Assembly: GCF_030503895.2 (NCBI RefSeq)
Contig: NZ_CP129970.2
Coordinates: 1,490,001 to 1,554,000 of the forward strand
Source: Marivirga arenosa
Lineage (GTDB): Bacteria > Bacteroidota > Bacteroidia > Cytophagales > Cyclobacteriaceae
Length of the DNA stretch: 64,000 bases
Direction: 5' to 3'
In this document: in pieces, positions 17,935 through 26,730 of the stretch
Layout of the letters: each line of letters begins with the position of its first letter
How positions within the stretch are numbered: position 1 is the stretch's first letter
The notes under the pieces: model-generated
The model's input: only the letters and a program-made list of their open reading frames with translations
Told to the model about the DNA's origin: nothing
The model's database searches: none
Translations under genes and position numbers: made by a program

Positions 17935-19668
17935 ATGGACGATAACTTTAAAATACATCCTTTTAATAGATTTCTTCAGTTACTTAAACCTGAGAAAAGC
18001 CTAGTTTTCACCATTTACCTCTATGCAATTTTTGCAGGTTTAATTAGTTTATCCTTGCCTTTGGGTATACAAGCAATTATAAACCTCATCATGGGGGGCC
18101 AGGTAAGTACTTCCTGGGTTATACTTGTGATTTTGGTTATATTAGGTATAGTGGCTAATGGATATTTGCAGGTACGTCAATTAACTATTAATGAGGTATT
18201 ACAGCAAAAAATATTCAGTCGTGCTTCATTTGAATTTGCCTATCGTATTCCAAGGTTGCGACTAGACCAAATCAAAAACCAATATCTACCTGAATTGATT
18301 AACCGGTTTTTTGATACCATGTCGGTTCAAAAAGGCTTATCTAAAATTTTGATTGATTTTTCTACCGCCTTTTTTCAAATCATATTTGGTTTATTATTGG
18401 TGTCTTTTTATCATCCATTTTTCATTGTTTTTTCTTTTTTCTTAGTTCTGCTAATATTTTTAATCGTTCGATTTACTGGGCCAAAAGGACTAAAAACCTC
18501 TCTTGTAGAGTCAAAGCACAAATATGAAACAGCACATTGGTTAGAAGAATTAGCTAGAAACGTAGAAACCTTTAAGATGGCCGGTGAGTCTACATTGTCA
18601 TTAGAAAAAAATGATGAAAAAACTGACTCATACATAAAAGCAAGAAAAACCCACTTCGATGTAATTATCAATCAGTTCTCTTTAATGATTGGTTTTAAAG
18701 CAGTAGTGGCCGCAGGTTTATTGTTAATCGGAGGTATTCTGGTAATTGAACAGCAAATGAATATTGGTCAGTTTGTCGCTGCTGAAATTATAGTGATTTT
18801 GATTATCAACTCAGTTGAAAAAATGATTTTTACGATTGAGTCGATTTATGATGTATTAACTTCAGTAGAAAAAATTGCCGCTGTAACTGATTTGCCTTTG
18901 GAAGATGTCCTCAACAATACAAAAGACTTCAATCAAGAAGAGGCCATGTCTCTTAAGTTGAAAAAGGTTACACTTACGGACAAAACAACCGATTATGTTT
19001 ACTTAAACAATCTTGAATTGGATGTTAAAGGAGGAGAAAAAATAGGAATAGCGGGGGATACTAATACTGGAAAAGCAATTCTATTACAATTCATAAGCGG
19101 CTGGTATAGTGATTATGAAGGAAATATTTTATATAACGGTATCTCTGCAAATGATCTTAATTTAACCGATATTAGAAGAGAAATTGGTGATTGCATGTCA
19201 ACAGGAAATCTGTTTCAGGGCACCATTGAAGAAAATATAATGATTGGTTCCCCATTATGTAGTTTCTCTGAAGTGCAAAAGGCAGCAGAAATAACCGGTT
19301 TATCAGAATTTATAGAATCCTCAAACAAAGGATATCAAATCATGATTTATCCGGGAGACAATACATTTCCTAAAAAAATTCAACAACAAATAAAATGGAC
19401 TCGAGGTATTTTAGGCAATAAATCATTGATTCTTTGGGAGGATGTTTTCGGAACTACTTCAAGAGAAGAAAAACTAAAGTTCACGGATTATTTGTGTGAT
19501 AAATCTATCAACAGAACCGTATTGATGGTCAGCAACGATATGAAAATATTAGAAAAGTGTGACCGGGTACTTGGTATGGAAGCTGGTGAAATCATCTATG
19601 ATATCCCTTCTTCTGAAATAAAGGAAAACGAATGGTTCAAAAAAACTTGTATGAATAGCAATGCTTAA
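17935..19668 (+). CDS. ABC exporter with degenerate ATPase domain
   Basis: Fused membrane/ATPase half-transporter of type I secretion-like architecture, 577 residues. Membrane segments lie around 20-60, 110-170 and 245-290, followed by a nucleotide-binding domain from about 335. The catalytic motifs are eroded. Walker A reads GDTNTGKA (374-381, Ala for Ser/Thr). The signature position reads FPKKIQQQ (478-485) in place of LSGGQ. Walker B reads LILWEDVF (Trp-Glu-Asp around 501-503). The H-loop His is Asn534 (VSND). The frame is intact and embedded in an operon with HlyD and TolC genes. It may act as an inactive partner of another subunit or use a non-canonical mechanism. Confidence 0.85.
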   Translation: MDDNFKIHPFNRFLQLLKPEKSLVFTIYLYAIFAGLISLSLPLGIQAIINLIMGGQVSTSWVILVILVILGIVANGYLQVRQLTINEVLQQKIFSRASFEFAYRIPRLRLDQIKNQYLPELINRFFDTMSVQKGLSKILIDFSTAFFQIIFGLLLVSFYHPFFIVFSFFLVLLIFLIVRFTGPKGLKTSLVESKHKYETAHWLEELARNVETFKMAGESTLSLEKNDEKTDSYIKARKTHFDVIINQFSLMIGFKAVVAAGLLLIGGILVIEQQMNIGQFVAAEIIVILIINSVEKMIFTIESIYDVLTSVEKIAAVTDLPLEDVLNNTKDFNQEEAMSLKLKKVTLTDKTTDYVYLNNLELDVKGGEKIGIAGDTNTGKAILLQFISGWYSDYEGNILYNGISANDLNLTDIRREIGDCMSTGNLFQGTIEENIMIGSPLCSFSEVQKAAEITGLSEFIESSNKGYQIMIYPGDNTFPKKIQQQIKWTRGILGNKSLILWEDVFGTTSREEKLKFTDYLCDKSINRTVLMVSNDMKILEKCDRVLGMEAGEIIYDIPSSEIKENEWFKKTCMNSNA

Positions 19669-21043
19669 TATTAGCCCACATAGCCTAAAAGATAAAATTG
19701 ATACTAGCAAGTACAAGTCCTTCAGCTTATTTCAGGAAATAAGAGCTGACAAGGTTTTAAAGCAATTATTACTCACTTTTCTGGGTCTAGTTCTGGTAGT
19801 GGCCTTTTTACCCTGGACGCAAAATATCAGGGGAAATGGACATGTTACTGCACTGTCACCATCCCAAAGACCACAAGAATTAAATTCCGTAATAGATGGT
19901 AGGATTGAAGCATGGTATGTACAAGAAGGTGATTTCGTAGCGAAAGGAGATACTATTATTTTCATACGAGAGATAAAAGATGAATATTTTGATCCTAGGT
20001 TATTAGAGCGTACTCAAAATCAAATTGATGCCAAGAGGGAATCTCTAGGTTTTTATAAAGAAAAAATTGATGCTCTTAAAAGCCAAGTGGTAGCAATTGA
20101 AGAAAACCGTCAGCTAAAATTAAACCAGGCTAAAAACTATCTTAGACAAGCAGAGCTTCAAATTCAAGCTGATAGTATAGATTATGAAGCAGCGCAAACG
20201 AATTTAGGAATTGCTGATCGCCAGTTAGAACGACAAAAAGAACTCTATGATGAAGGGTTAAAGTCATTGACTGATCTGGAAAAGAGAACCTCTAAGTATC
20301 AAGAGTCATTAGCCAAGAAGATAAGCGTTGAAAGTAAATTGCTGAGCAGTAGAAATAAACTCTTGAATGCCAAAATAGAATTGAATTCTATTTACAATGA
20401 ATATACCGACAAGCTTCAAAAAGCTAGATCTAGTTTATTCGAAACCCGCTCAATGCTTCAAAATGCTCAAGCTGAGGTGGTGAAAATGGAAAACCAATTA
20501 ACCAACTATCAGATAAGGTTTGGAATGTATTATATCACAGCTCCTCAGGATGGTTATATTACCAGAGCTGTCAGCACTGGAATTGGTGAAAACATAAAAG
20601 CAGGGGAATCATTAGTTTCCATTATGCCAGCAGAGATTGATTATGCAGTTGAAATGTATATTTATCCAAGAGATTTGCCTCTGTTTAGTGTGGGAAATGA
20701 GGTAAGATTAATTTTTGACGGTTGGCCATCTATCGTTTTCTCCGGCTGGCCTATTATTACATATGGTACATTTGGGGGTGAAGTAGTAGCCATAGACCGT
20801 TTTATCAGCCCTAACGGAAAATATAGAATATTAATTGCCCAAGATCCTGATGAGCCAGAATGGCCAGATGCATTAAGAGTTGGAGGTGGAACGAATGGTT
20901 TAGCCTTATTGGATACCGTACCAGTATGGTATGAAATATGGAGACAAATTAATGGCTTCCCACCAAACTTCTATACACCAGAAAATACTGGAAATGAAAA
21001 TATGAAAGCAAAAGGTAAATCAGATTCTAAAGAAAAGAAATGA
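19661..21043 (+). CDS. HlyD-family membrane fusion protein
   Basis: Periplasmic adaptor of 460 residues with one N-terminal membrane segment (about 34-53). A biotinyl-lipoyl-like segment follows (NSVIDGRIEAWYVQEGDFVA), then a long coiled coil (about 110-285) and a second half-lipoyl/beta-barrel region (ITAPQDGYITRAVSTGIGEN). It bridges the inner-membrane ABC protein and the outer-membrane TolC-like channel. It overlaps the ABC gene by 8 bp and the TolC gene by 4 bp. The C-terminus is Lys-rich. Confidence 0.9.
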   Translation: MLNISPHSLKDKIDTSKYKSFSLFQEIRADKVLKQLLLTFLGLVLVVAFLPWTQNIRGNGHVTALSPSQRPQELNSVIDGRIEAWYVQEGDFVAKGDTIIFIREIKDEYFDPRLLERTQNQIDAKRESLGFYKEKIDALKSQVVAIEENRQLKLNQAKNYLRQAELQIQADSIDYEAAQTNLGIADRQLERQKELYDEGLKSLTDLEKRTSKYQESLAKKISVESKLLSSRNKLLNAKIELNSIYNEYTDKLQKARSSLFETRSMLQNAQAEVVKMENQLTNYQIRFGMYYITAPQDGYITRAVSTGIGENIKAGESLVSIMPAEIDYAVEMYIYPRDLPLFSVGNEVRLIFDGWPSIVFSGWPIITYGTFGGEVVAIDRFISPNGKYRILIAQDPDEPEWPDALRVGGGTNGLALLDTVPVWYEIWRQINGFPPNFYTPENTGNENMKAKGKSDSKEKK

Positions 21044-22476
21044 TTCGTAAATTCATTCATATTGGTCTATTAGGTTTTATCTGCCTTACTTCAACTAAGC
21101 TAAGCCTTGCACAAGATTCTCCCATATTAGGGGAAAAAATTAGTGAGTATGAATTTCTGAACTTAGTAATGGAAAATCATCCCTTAATTGAGCAAGCTCA
21201 AAATTTGAGAGAAATGGGTGATTTTGCAGTAATGGCCGCTAGAGGAAATTTTGACCCTGAGCTTTTTTCTAAAAACAAGCAAAAATACTACGATCAGAAA
21301 AATTACTATCAATATAGTGAGTCAGGAATCAGTTTAGCCACTAGAACTGGTATCACTTTGCAAGGTGGTTATGATTGGACTAACACAGATGATCTTAATT
21401 TACTCAATGATGAGTCAACTTTACCAACATCAGGCTTATGGTATGCAGGCGTAAGCGTGCCTGTTTTGCAAGGTTTATTTATTGATGAAAGAAGAGCAGC
21501 ACTTCAGAAAGCTTTTGTTGATAGAAGAAATTTTGAGAATGAAGCGCAACTTCTCTTGATAGATATTTTATTACAGGCAAGTAATCATTACTGGCATTTT
21601 GCTAAATTTCAAAACCAGAAGAAGGTAATTGAAGAAGGCATTAAATTAGCAACAGAAAATTTTCAGAATTTTAAAACCGCTTTTGAACAAGGAGATAAGC
21701 CTGCAGTGGATACTCTAGAGGCTTCCATTCAGTTACAGAATCTTCAAATACAAAATCAGCAGCTAACAGTTGACTTAGCCAATGCTCGTCTAAGTCTATT
21801 TACTTTTTTGTGGGGTCAGGATCAACCTCTTGAAGAATCAGGAGTAGAAGCAAGCCCCATTAACAATATCCCAACAAGAAGGATTGATAGCCTTAGAGCT
21901 ACTCTTCCTATTTTCATTCAGGAACACCCTGCCATTCGAGAAAAGGAATATAAAATGCAGAAAATTCAGATTGACAATAGGATGAAAAGGGAAAAAATGA
22001 AGCCCAAATTGAATCTCGAATATAATTTACTTCAAGACCCTTCTAATAATTTGAGTGAAATAAGAGGTTTGGATAATTATAACTGGGGTTTAAAATTTAG
22101 TATGCCATTACTATTGAGACAGCCTAGAGGAGAGCTAAGAATGAATGAAATCAAGCTTGAAAACATAAATCTTGAATTACAGCAAAAAAAACTCGCGATT
22201 CAGAATAAGGCTCGACAGTATGAGAATACATTCGCAAATATTGAGCAACAGCTAAACACTTATAAAAATATTGTCACTCAATATGAGGATTTGTTGGAGG
22301 CAGAGCTTAGAAAATTTGAAATAGGAGAAAGTAGTATTTTCTTAATCAACTACAGGCAGATGAGTTTGATTAATGCCCGAATGAAATACATTGAGCTTCA
22401 AGCCAAATATAGGTTATATTACCGTCAGTGGCTCCATAGCCTAGGGGCAAAACCAGAACTATGGTTGGCGAATTAG
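21040..22476 (+). CDS. TolC-family outer membrane efflux protein
   Basis: Outer-membrane channel component of 478 residues. An N-terminal signal peptide ends after LSLAQ. Two similar halves of long helices and beta-hairpins follow, as in OEP/TolC proteins, with a typical repeat start (FLNLVMENHPLIEQAQNL). The last gene of the TetR-ABC-HlyD-TolC operon. The gene order indicates a tripartite exporter; the cargo is unknown. Confidence 0.9.
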   Translation: MIRKFIHIGLLGFICLTSTKLSLAQDSPILGEKISEYEFLNLVMENHPLIEQAQNLREMGDFAVMAARGNFDPELFSKNKQKYYDQKNYYQYSESGISLATRTGITLQGGYDWTNTDDLNLLNDESTLPTSGLWYAGVSVPVLQGLFIDERRAALQKAFVDRRNFENEAQLLLIDILLQASNHYWHFAKFQNQKKVIEEGIKLATENFQNFKTAFEQGDKPAVDTLEASIQLQNLQIQNQQLTVDLANARLSLFTFLWGQDQPLEESGVEASPINNIPTRRIDSLRATLPIFIQEHPAIREKEYKMQKIQIDNRMKREKMKPKLNLEYNLLQDPSNNLSEIRGLDNYNWGLKFSMPLLLRQPRGELRMNEIKLENINLELQQKKLAIQNKARQYENTFANIEQQLNTYKNIVTQYEDLLEAELRKFEIGESSIFLINYRQMSLINARMKYIELQAKYRLYYRQWLHSLGAKPELWLAN

Positions 22477-22609
22477 GTATACATATAACTGTAGATTTAA
22501 ACGTTTAATATTCGGTTAATTTTGATGCCCTCTAAAAAACATGGCTCTAAACTATATTGGGCCTTTTTTACCTCTAAATAAATTGTTAGATTATTATAAA
22601 TATATAGCA

Positions 22610-22652
22610 AATACGTGTAGCTCGAGGTGCACGTATTCAATTGTTGTAGCAC
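22610..22652 (+). repeat. attC-like site A, left boundary of cassette 1
   Basis: An inverted repeat (AATACGTG at 22610-22617, CACGTATT at 22630-22637) is followed by TTGTTGTAGCAC at 22641-22652. The last 10 bases (GTTGTAGCAC) recur as the exact inverted complement just after the second gene of the cassette, once the intron there is removed. The upstream partner core that would complete this site is not clear, so it could be the end of a lost cassette or an integration point. The ~130 bp between tolC and this site holds no gene, only a weak T-rich hairpin near 22530-22573. Confidence 0.55.
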
Positions 22653-22666
22653 ATTAAAAAAACGAC

Positions 22667-23338
22667 ATGGCAGAAATTGTTTGGAGATTGAAACCTAAGA
22701 ATGAAGACTTTAATTACACAGATTTGGTAGTTAAAATTTCGAATGATGAAGATATAAACTTGAAAGACTTTGAAGTTGGGCAAGTAAATAGTATTGTCCA
22801 TTCATTCAAAGATGAAATTATTGCCTATCTGATGGAACATGGTTTTACCAGTTTAGTTGAATCCGAATTGATTTTGGAACATGTTGTAACAAAAGGTACA
22901 ACTGATGATAAAATTGTAAACTTAATTCAAGCATATATGGATAAGGTCGACATTGATTCCGAGCTAATAATTGTTGACCCTTACTTCTTTGCAAATCCTA
23001 AAAATCCAAATTATGTTACGGTTTTGTCAGACATTTTGGACAAATACCTGCCAACAATAGATGATTTGATTATTGTTACAAGCAACCACGCTATAGTTCC
23101 TACAATCAAAACACAAATTGAAACTGCAATTAAAGCTAAAAAGCCTTCAATCAACATTTTGCATAAAATAAACAATGATTACCATGACAGATATTGGATA
23201 TCTAATAATCGAGAAAAGGGATTAGTTATTGGAACTTCACTAAACAGTTTGGGGAACAAAATTGCCCTTTTGGATAGGTTAAATACTTCTGATGTGCGAG
23301 CAATAGTAAACGAATTAAATAACGATGGTTTAATTTAA
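22667..23338 (+). CDS. Phospholipase D-like (MIT_C-like) domain protein
   Basis: 223-residue soluble protein. The C-terminal half resembles a single PLD-superfamily module. It has SELIIVDPYFF as a first strand and loop, then YHDRYWIS (an HxR variant of the HxK motif), then KGLVIGTSLNSLGNKIALL, which corresponds to the GS/GT-x-N element after the HKD motif. The N-terminal ~75 residues are not recognised. It is followed after 7 bp by a nuclease-like gene inside the same cassette. A role in mobile-element defence is an inference from context; enzymatic activity is uncertain because of the Lys-to-Arg change. Confidence 0.6.
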   Translation: MAEIVWRLKPKNEDFNYTDLVVKISNDEDINLKDFEVGQVNSIVHSFKDEIIAYLMEHGFTSLVESELILEHVVTKGTTDDKIVNLIQAYMDKVDIDSELIIVDPYFFANPKNPNYVTVLSDILDKYLPTIDDLIIVTSNHAIVPTIKTQIETAIKAKKPSINILHKINNDYHDRYWISNNREKGLVIGTSLNSLGNKIALLDRLNTSDVRAIVNELNNDGLI

Positions 23339-23345
23339 TAACCCT

Positions 23346-23798
23346 ATGGCAAATTCATTTAGACATTCGGCAGGTTTTGGAAAACGAATGGAGTATTGGC
23401 TCGTTGGTCTTATGCTCAAAGAAGGTCTTGACGTGTATATGCCACTTGTAGATGATTTCGGAATTGATGCGGTAATAAGAAAGCCAAATGGTCAATTTAT
23501 TGAACTTCAAATAAAAGCTCGTTCAAAGGACGTAACTTTTGGTGATGCCGCACTTTTCGCAGCAATCACTCATGAAATAAGGGAAAATTATTACTTCCTG
23601 TTTTACTCGGAAAGAATGGAATCCATGTGGCTTCTTTCCAGTGAAGAGTTTATTAAGGAATCTACTCAAAACAAAACAGGAAAAAATAAAGGAAAAAGGT
23701 CAATTTGGTTTAATGGTAAAAACACCAAATTACAAAAGGAACATTGTAAACCTCAATTTGAGAAATACCTAATTACTGACTTTGAAAAATTTAAATAA
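23346..23798 (+). CDS. PD-(D/E)xK-like nuclease domain protein (DUF4365-like)
   Basis: 150-residue protein with the core of a restriction-endonuclease-like fold. FGKRMEYWLVGLMLKEG is a first helix, DDFGIDAVI supplies the acidic residue, and FIELQIKARSK supplies a Q-x-K version of the (D/E)xK strand. This resembles the DUF4365 group found in defence islands. It probably acts with the PLD-like protein encoded just upstream. The function is inferred from the motif and neighbourhood only. Confidence 0.6.
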   Translation: MANSFRHSAGFGKRMEYWLVGLMLKEGLDVYMPLVDDFGIDAVIRKPNGQFIELQIKARSKDVTFGDAALFAAITHEIRENYYFLFYSERMESMWLLSSEEFIKESTQNKTGKNKGKRSIWFNGKNTKLQKEHCKPQFEKYLITDFEKFK

Positions 23799-23802
23799 TA
23801 AC

Positions 23803-24473
23803 GTGCTACAATCGAGTAGACGGCCGTGAGCTATAAGCCCACGGTGCGCCTCTCACACCACTGTACGTACGGGTCTCGTATACAGCGGTTCGTCAAGCAT
23901 AATATAGTCGCTCTTTACACCAACTATACCTCGATTCTACTTTTGGGATAGGGCTAGCAAAGCCTCCCAATCGGATTTTCGAATCACCTGACGTTCCGTC
24001 CTTCATCATTTTGTGAGACCTCCGTAGCGCTTACGGCTCGTTACCCATGACTACTATGACTTCTGCTGACTTCTTGGCTCATAGAAACCGAATCTATTCC
24101 AAGACCTCCCCAGAGCCTGTCCCGCCTTAGCGGGATAAGGACATATTCCTTCCTCCGATTCCTGATACATCTACACAATAAAGATTGTTGGTCAAGGGCT
24201 TTACAAAGATGTGCTTGCTCACCCTCCCTATCGTGCCTCTGTATGTACTTCCTGTTCGTCAGTACCGGATTTTGTAGTCCCGCTTTCTTCACTGCATTCC
24301 TCACGAAAAACCAGCTTACGGCTTACTAACAGACTTCACCAACTCGCCTGCAAGGGACTTGCACCCTCTGGAATAATATGGTATCTTCGATACCAGATGC
24401 CCATACTGGGCACACACAAGGTGTATAGTGCATACCCTGCGGGATACGCACCATACACAAACCGTTTGCAATC
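23803..24473 (+). repeat. attC-like site B of cassette 1, split by a group II intron
   Basis: The 5' core GTGCTACA (23803-23810) and the remainder (24416-24473) flank the intron. Joined, they read GTGCTACAACAAGG, the exact inverted complement of the core at the start of cassette 1. A hairpin with mismatches and a bulge follows (GTGTAT at 24421 through ATACAC at 24458, loop TGC). Then comes the 3' core GTTTGCAATC (24464-24473), which touches the ATG of the next gene. Without the intron the site is 66 bp, in the size range of integron attC sites. Confidence 0.6.
23811..24415 (-). mobile_element. ORF-less group II intron (IIC-like)
   Basis: Read on the minus strand. The 5' end GTGTGCCCAGTATGGGC matches the usual GUGYGCCCAG start. 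Domain I contains GAGGGTGCAAGTCCC, and a segment typical of the region before the intron ORF follows (AGTCAGCAGAAGTCATAGTA). Domain V lies at about 23853-23891: ACCGCTGTA pairs with TACAGTGGT, with a CGC triad as in IIC introns. A domain VI-like hairpin follows, and the 3' end is CTACTCGAT. No reverse transcriptase/maturase is encoded in the ~605 bp, so mobility would need a protein supplied in trans. Base composition is clearly richer in GC than the surroundings. Boundaries are inferred to a few bases. Confidence 0.8.
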
Positions 24474-25106
24474 ATGAGGAAGCAACTAGAATCAGATCTC
24501 GCATACATGAAAGACAGTCAATCAAACCTGACTGACTTTAATACAATCGAGCGCAATTTGAAATTTCATTTGCGATTTGAATTGGGTGATCCTTTCGAAA
24601 ACGAAACGGAAGAAAGAGTTGAACAGGCGACTAAAAGAGCAATAGAATTGTTTGAGAATCACATTGAGGATTCTGAACTCTACATCCTAACATATGATTT
24701 CGGTGACGATATGTTTGCCAGAACTCCATCCTATTTATACGAACTGCTAGACAAAGCGGAACTCAGAAAAGGAGAATATCAAGAAAACCTTGCAATTCGA
24801 TATTTCATTGGTGAAGAGGTCGAACGGGAAAACGGACAACTCAACATTTACTTCGGAAACAGAAGCTCATTTGATTACAAGTCTATATTCAAAGGAATTG
24901 CGAATACCGAAATGGGATTCGATCCTACAATTCATCAGTTGGTTTACTTTTTCCAGCCGAATACCAAACGCTGGTTCTGGATGTACGATGATCGAGGCTG
25001 TTTAATGTTCTCGAACGAAGCAACTGACTTGATTGACAACTACCGAAAATTTGACAGTTGGATTGTAGAGGTTCAACGACCAGAAATGGCCAAACAATTT
25101 GAATAA
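24474..25106 (+). CDS. DUF3885-domain protein
   Basis: 210-residue soluble protein, sole gene of cassette 2. The DUF3885 layout is visible: LKFHLRFELGDPF near residue 30, FDYKSIFKGIANTEMGF near 135, then VYFFQPNTKRWFWMYDDRGC and a final DSWIVEVQRPEM. The function is unknown; homologues occur singly, often as orphan cargo. The ATG at 24474 follows the cassette core directly; an alternative ATG at 24507 would drop 11 residues and lose nothing recognisable. Confidence 0.7.
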   Translation: MRKQLESDLAYMKDSQSNLTDFNTIERNLKFHLRFELGDPFENETEERVEQATKRAIELFENHIEDSELYILTYDFGDDMFARTPSYLYELLDKAELRKGEYQENLAIRYFIGEEVERENGQLNIYFGNRSSFDYKSIFKGIANTEMGFDPTIHQLVYFFQPNTKRWFWMYDDRGCLMFSNEATDLIDNYRKFDSWIVEVQRPEMAKQFE

Positions 25107-25109
25107 TAC

Positions 25110-25309
25110 GATTGCCAACATTCTGTCATAAATCATGGCTGTTTGTAGGTTATTCTTACTTTAGCTCTTTGTAGAAAGCCCGTCAATCCGAAGGATTGAC
25201 TTACTGTGTGAAAATAATTTAGTAAGCCAATCCTGCGGATTGCCTCGGTAGTTAACTGAAATTTTCATACTTTTATTCCGCCACGCTTGATACAGTGGCG
25301 TTAGGCACA
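25110..25309 (+). repeat. attC-like site C between cassettes 2 and 3, with internal hairpins
   Basis: It begins with GATTGCCAAC (25110-25119), the inverted complement with one mismatch of the core that starts cassette 2. It ends with GTTAGGCACA (25300-25309), the start core of cassette 3, which fits GTTRRRY. Inside are a perfect hairpin GTCAATCC-GAA-GGATTGAC (25182-25200), a second hairpin CAATCC-TGC-GGATTG (25228-25242), CTTACT/AGTAAG pairing between them, and CGCCAC/GTGGCG (25280-25300). At 200 bp it is long for an attC. Confidence 0.5.
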
Positions 25310-25351
25310 ATCATGCAGATTACCCATTAAACGTAATGACATTAATGATTT

Positions 25352-26725
25352 ATGGAAATTATGCAATACTTTAATGTCGAGTACTTGACCCACTTATACA
25401 AGGAAAAATTAGCAAATTCTAAGGCAAAAGGAATTGATAAAAAAAACTCAATTAGTTTTAACAAAAACTTCGACTCAGAGCTTTCAATTATTGTAAGAAA
25501 AATAAACCTTGGGACCTACAAATTTAGCCCTTACGTTGAAAAGCTTAAATTAAAGGGTCGTAATAAAGAACCGAGATTAATCTCTATACCAACATTAAGA
25601 GACAGAGTAGTATTATTAGCAATTAAAGAAATTCTTCATGAAACGTTTCCAAATGCTGTTAATAGGAAATTGCCTAATAGTTACATTCGTGATGTGAAAA
25701 AATATCTTGAGAACCTGTCTGGTTCAGAATATTATATAAAATTGGATATCGAAAAATTCTATGACAAAATTGATAGAGAAATTCTGTTACAAAAGCTAAA
25801 AAAACACAATTTGCCTGCTTCTATTATTCAATTAATTGAGCAGGCATTAAATACACCTACAATACCAATTCATGCAAAAAAAGAGACTTACGAAAGTTTT
25901 CATAAAGAAAAAGGGATTCCTCAGGGCTTATCAATTTCGAATATTCTTGCTCAGATTTATTTAACAGAAGTTGATCAAGTGATTGACAAAAGAGATTTCT
26001 TTTATCGAAGATATGTAGATGATATAATCGTGGTAAACCATACCAAAATTTCTAATTTCAGATATAAGAATATTGAGAAAGCTCTTAATCTAATTGGACT
26101 TGATCTTAATCATCACAAGACTGAGCAGAATTATTTAAACGAGAGTTTTACTTTCTTAGGCTATAAAATTACTCCGAACAAAATTTCAATTGCTGATAAA
26201 AACGTAGAACTTTTTATAAGAAGAATTGCTGGTAAGTTTACGTGGTTTAGAAAAGGAATTGTAAATGAAACTAGTAGACCAATTTGGCTTCAGAATAATG
26301 AAAGGTTTAAAGAAGTTTTTATTGAAGAATTAAATGAAACAATAACAGGTATTATTTCTAGTTCAAGGAATTATGGTTGGCTTTTTTACTTTTCAGAAAT
26401 GACTGACGAAAGCTTACTTCACCGCATAGATAAAATTATTTCACGCTTTTTTCATTCACTTGAACAGTTTGATAATACAAGGCCTCCTTCATTAAAAAAA
26501 ATATCTAGAGCTTATAAGGTGATAAAGTTTCAGCGGAATAAAAACTACATAGCAAATTATGATAACTTTGATACAGTGAGGAGAAAACGTGAATATCTCA
26601 CTTTTAGGGGCAAAATAGATCCCGAGGCAAATTACACAGACGCCCAAATTGAGGACTATTTTGAACGTTTTAGAAAAAGACAACTTGAGAAAGTTGAAAA
26701 TGATACAGGATATAATTATAATTAA
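25352..26725 (+). CDS. Defence-type reverse transcriptase
   Basis: 457-residue RT. Palm motifs are in order: PRLISIPTLRDRVVL, IKLDIEKFYDKID (catalytic Asp132), GIPQGLSISNILAQIYL, RRYVDDIIV (Tyr221-Val-Asp-Asp224), LDLNHHKTEQN and FTFLGYKI. A helical thumb and C-terminal extension follow. There is no maturase X domain or HNH endonuclease, so it is not a group II intron protein despite the intron 0.9 kb away. A retron is unlikely because the accessory gene is a SLATT protein. The pairing with a structured RNA and a SLATT gene points to the defence-associated (UG/Abi-like) RTs. Translation could also start at the ATG three codons later (25361). Confidence 0.88.
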   Translation: MEIMQYFNVEYLTHLYKEKLANSKAKGIDKKNSISFNKNFDSELSIIVRKINLGTYKFSPYVEKLKLKGRNKEPRLISIPTLRDRVVLLAIKEILHETFPNAVNRKLPNSYIRDVKKYLENLSGSEYYIKLDIEKFYDKIDREILLQKLKKHNLPASIIQLIEQALNTPTIPIHAKKETYESFHKEKGIPQGLSISNILAQIYLTEVDQVIDKRDFFYRRYVDDIIVVNHTKISNFRYKNIEKALNLIGLDLNHHKTEQNYLNESFTFLGYKITPNKISIADKNVELFIRRIAGKFTWFRKGIVNETSRPIWLQNNERFKEVFIEELNETITGIISSSRNYGWLFYFSEMTDESLLHRIDKIISRFFHSLEQFDNTRPPSLKKISRAYKVIKFQRNKNYIANYDNFDTVRRKREYLTFRGKIDPEANYTDAQIEDYFERFRKRQLEKVENDTGYNYN

Positions 26726-26730
26726 GACTT

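Noticed and set aside
24041-24304. Open frame of 87 codons on the minus strand in the intron
   Set aside because: It is the untranslated ribozyme region before the usual intron ORF; its sequence repeats known intron RNA motifs and is not a protein.
25352-26725. Reverse transcriptase as the missing protein of the neighbouring group II intron
   Set aside because: It has no maturase or endonuclease domain, lies outside the intron, on the opposite strand, and in a different cassette. Its partner is a SLATT gene.
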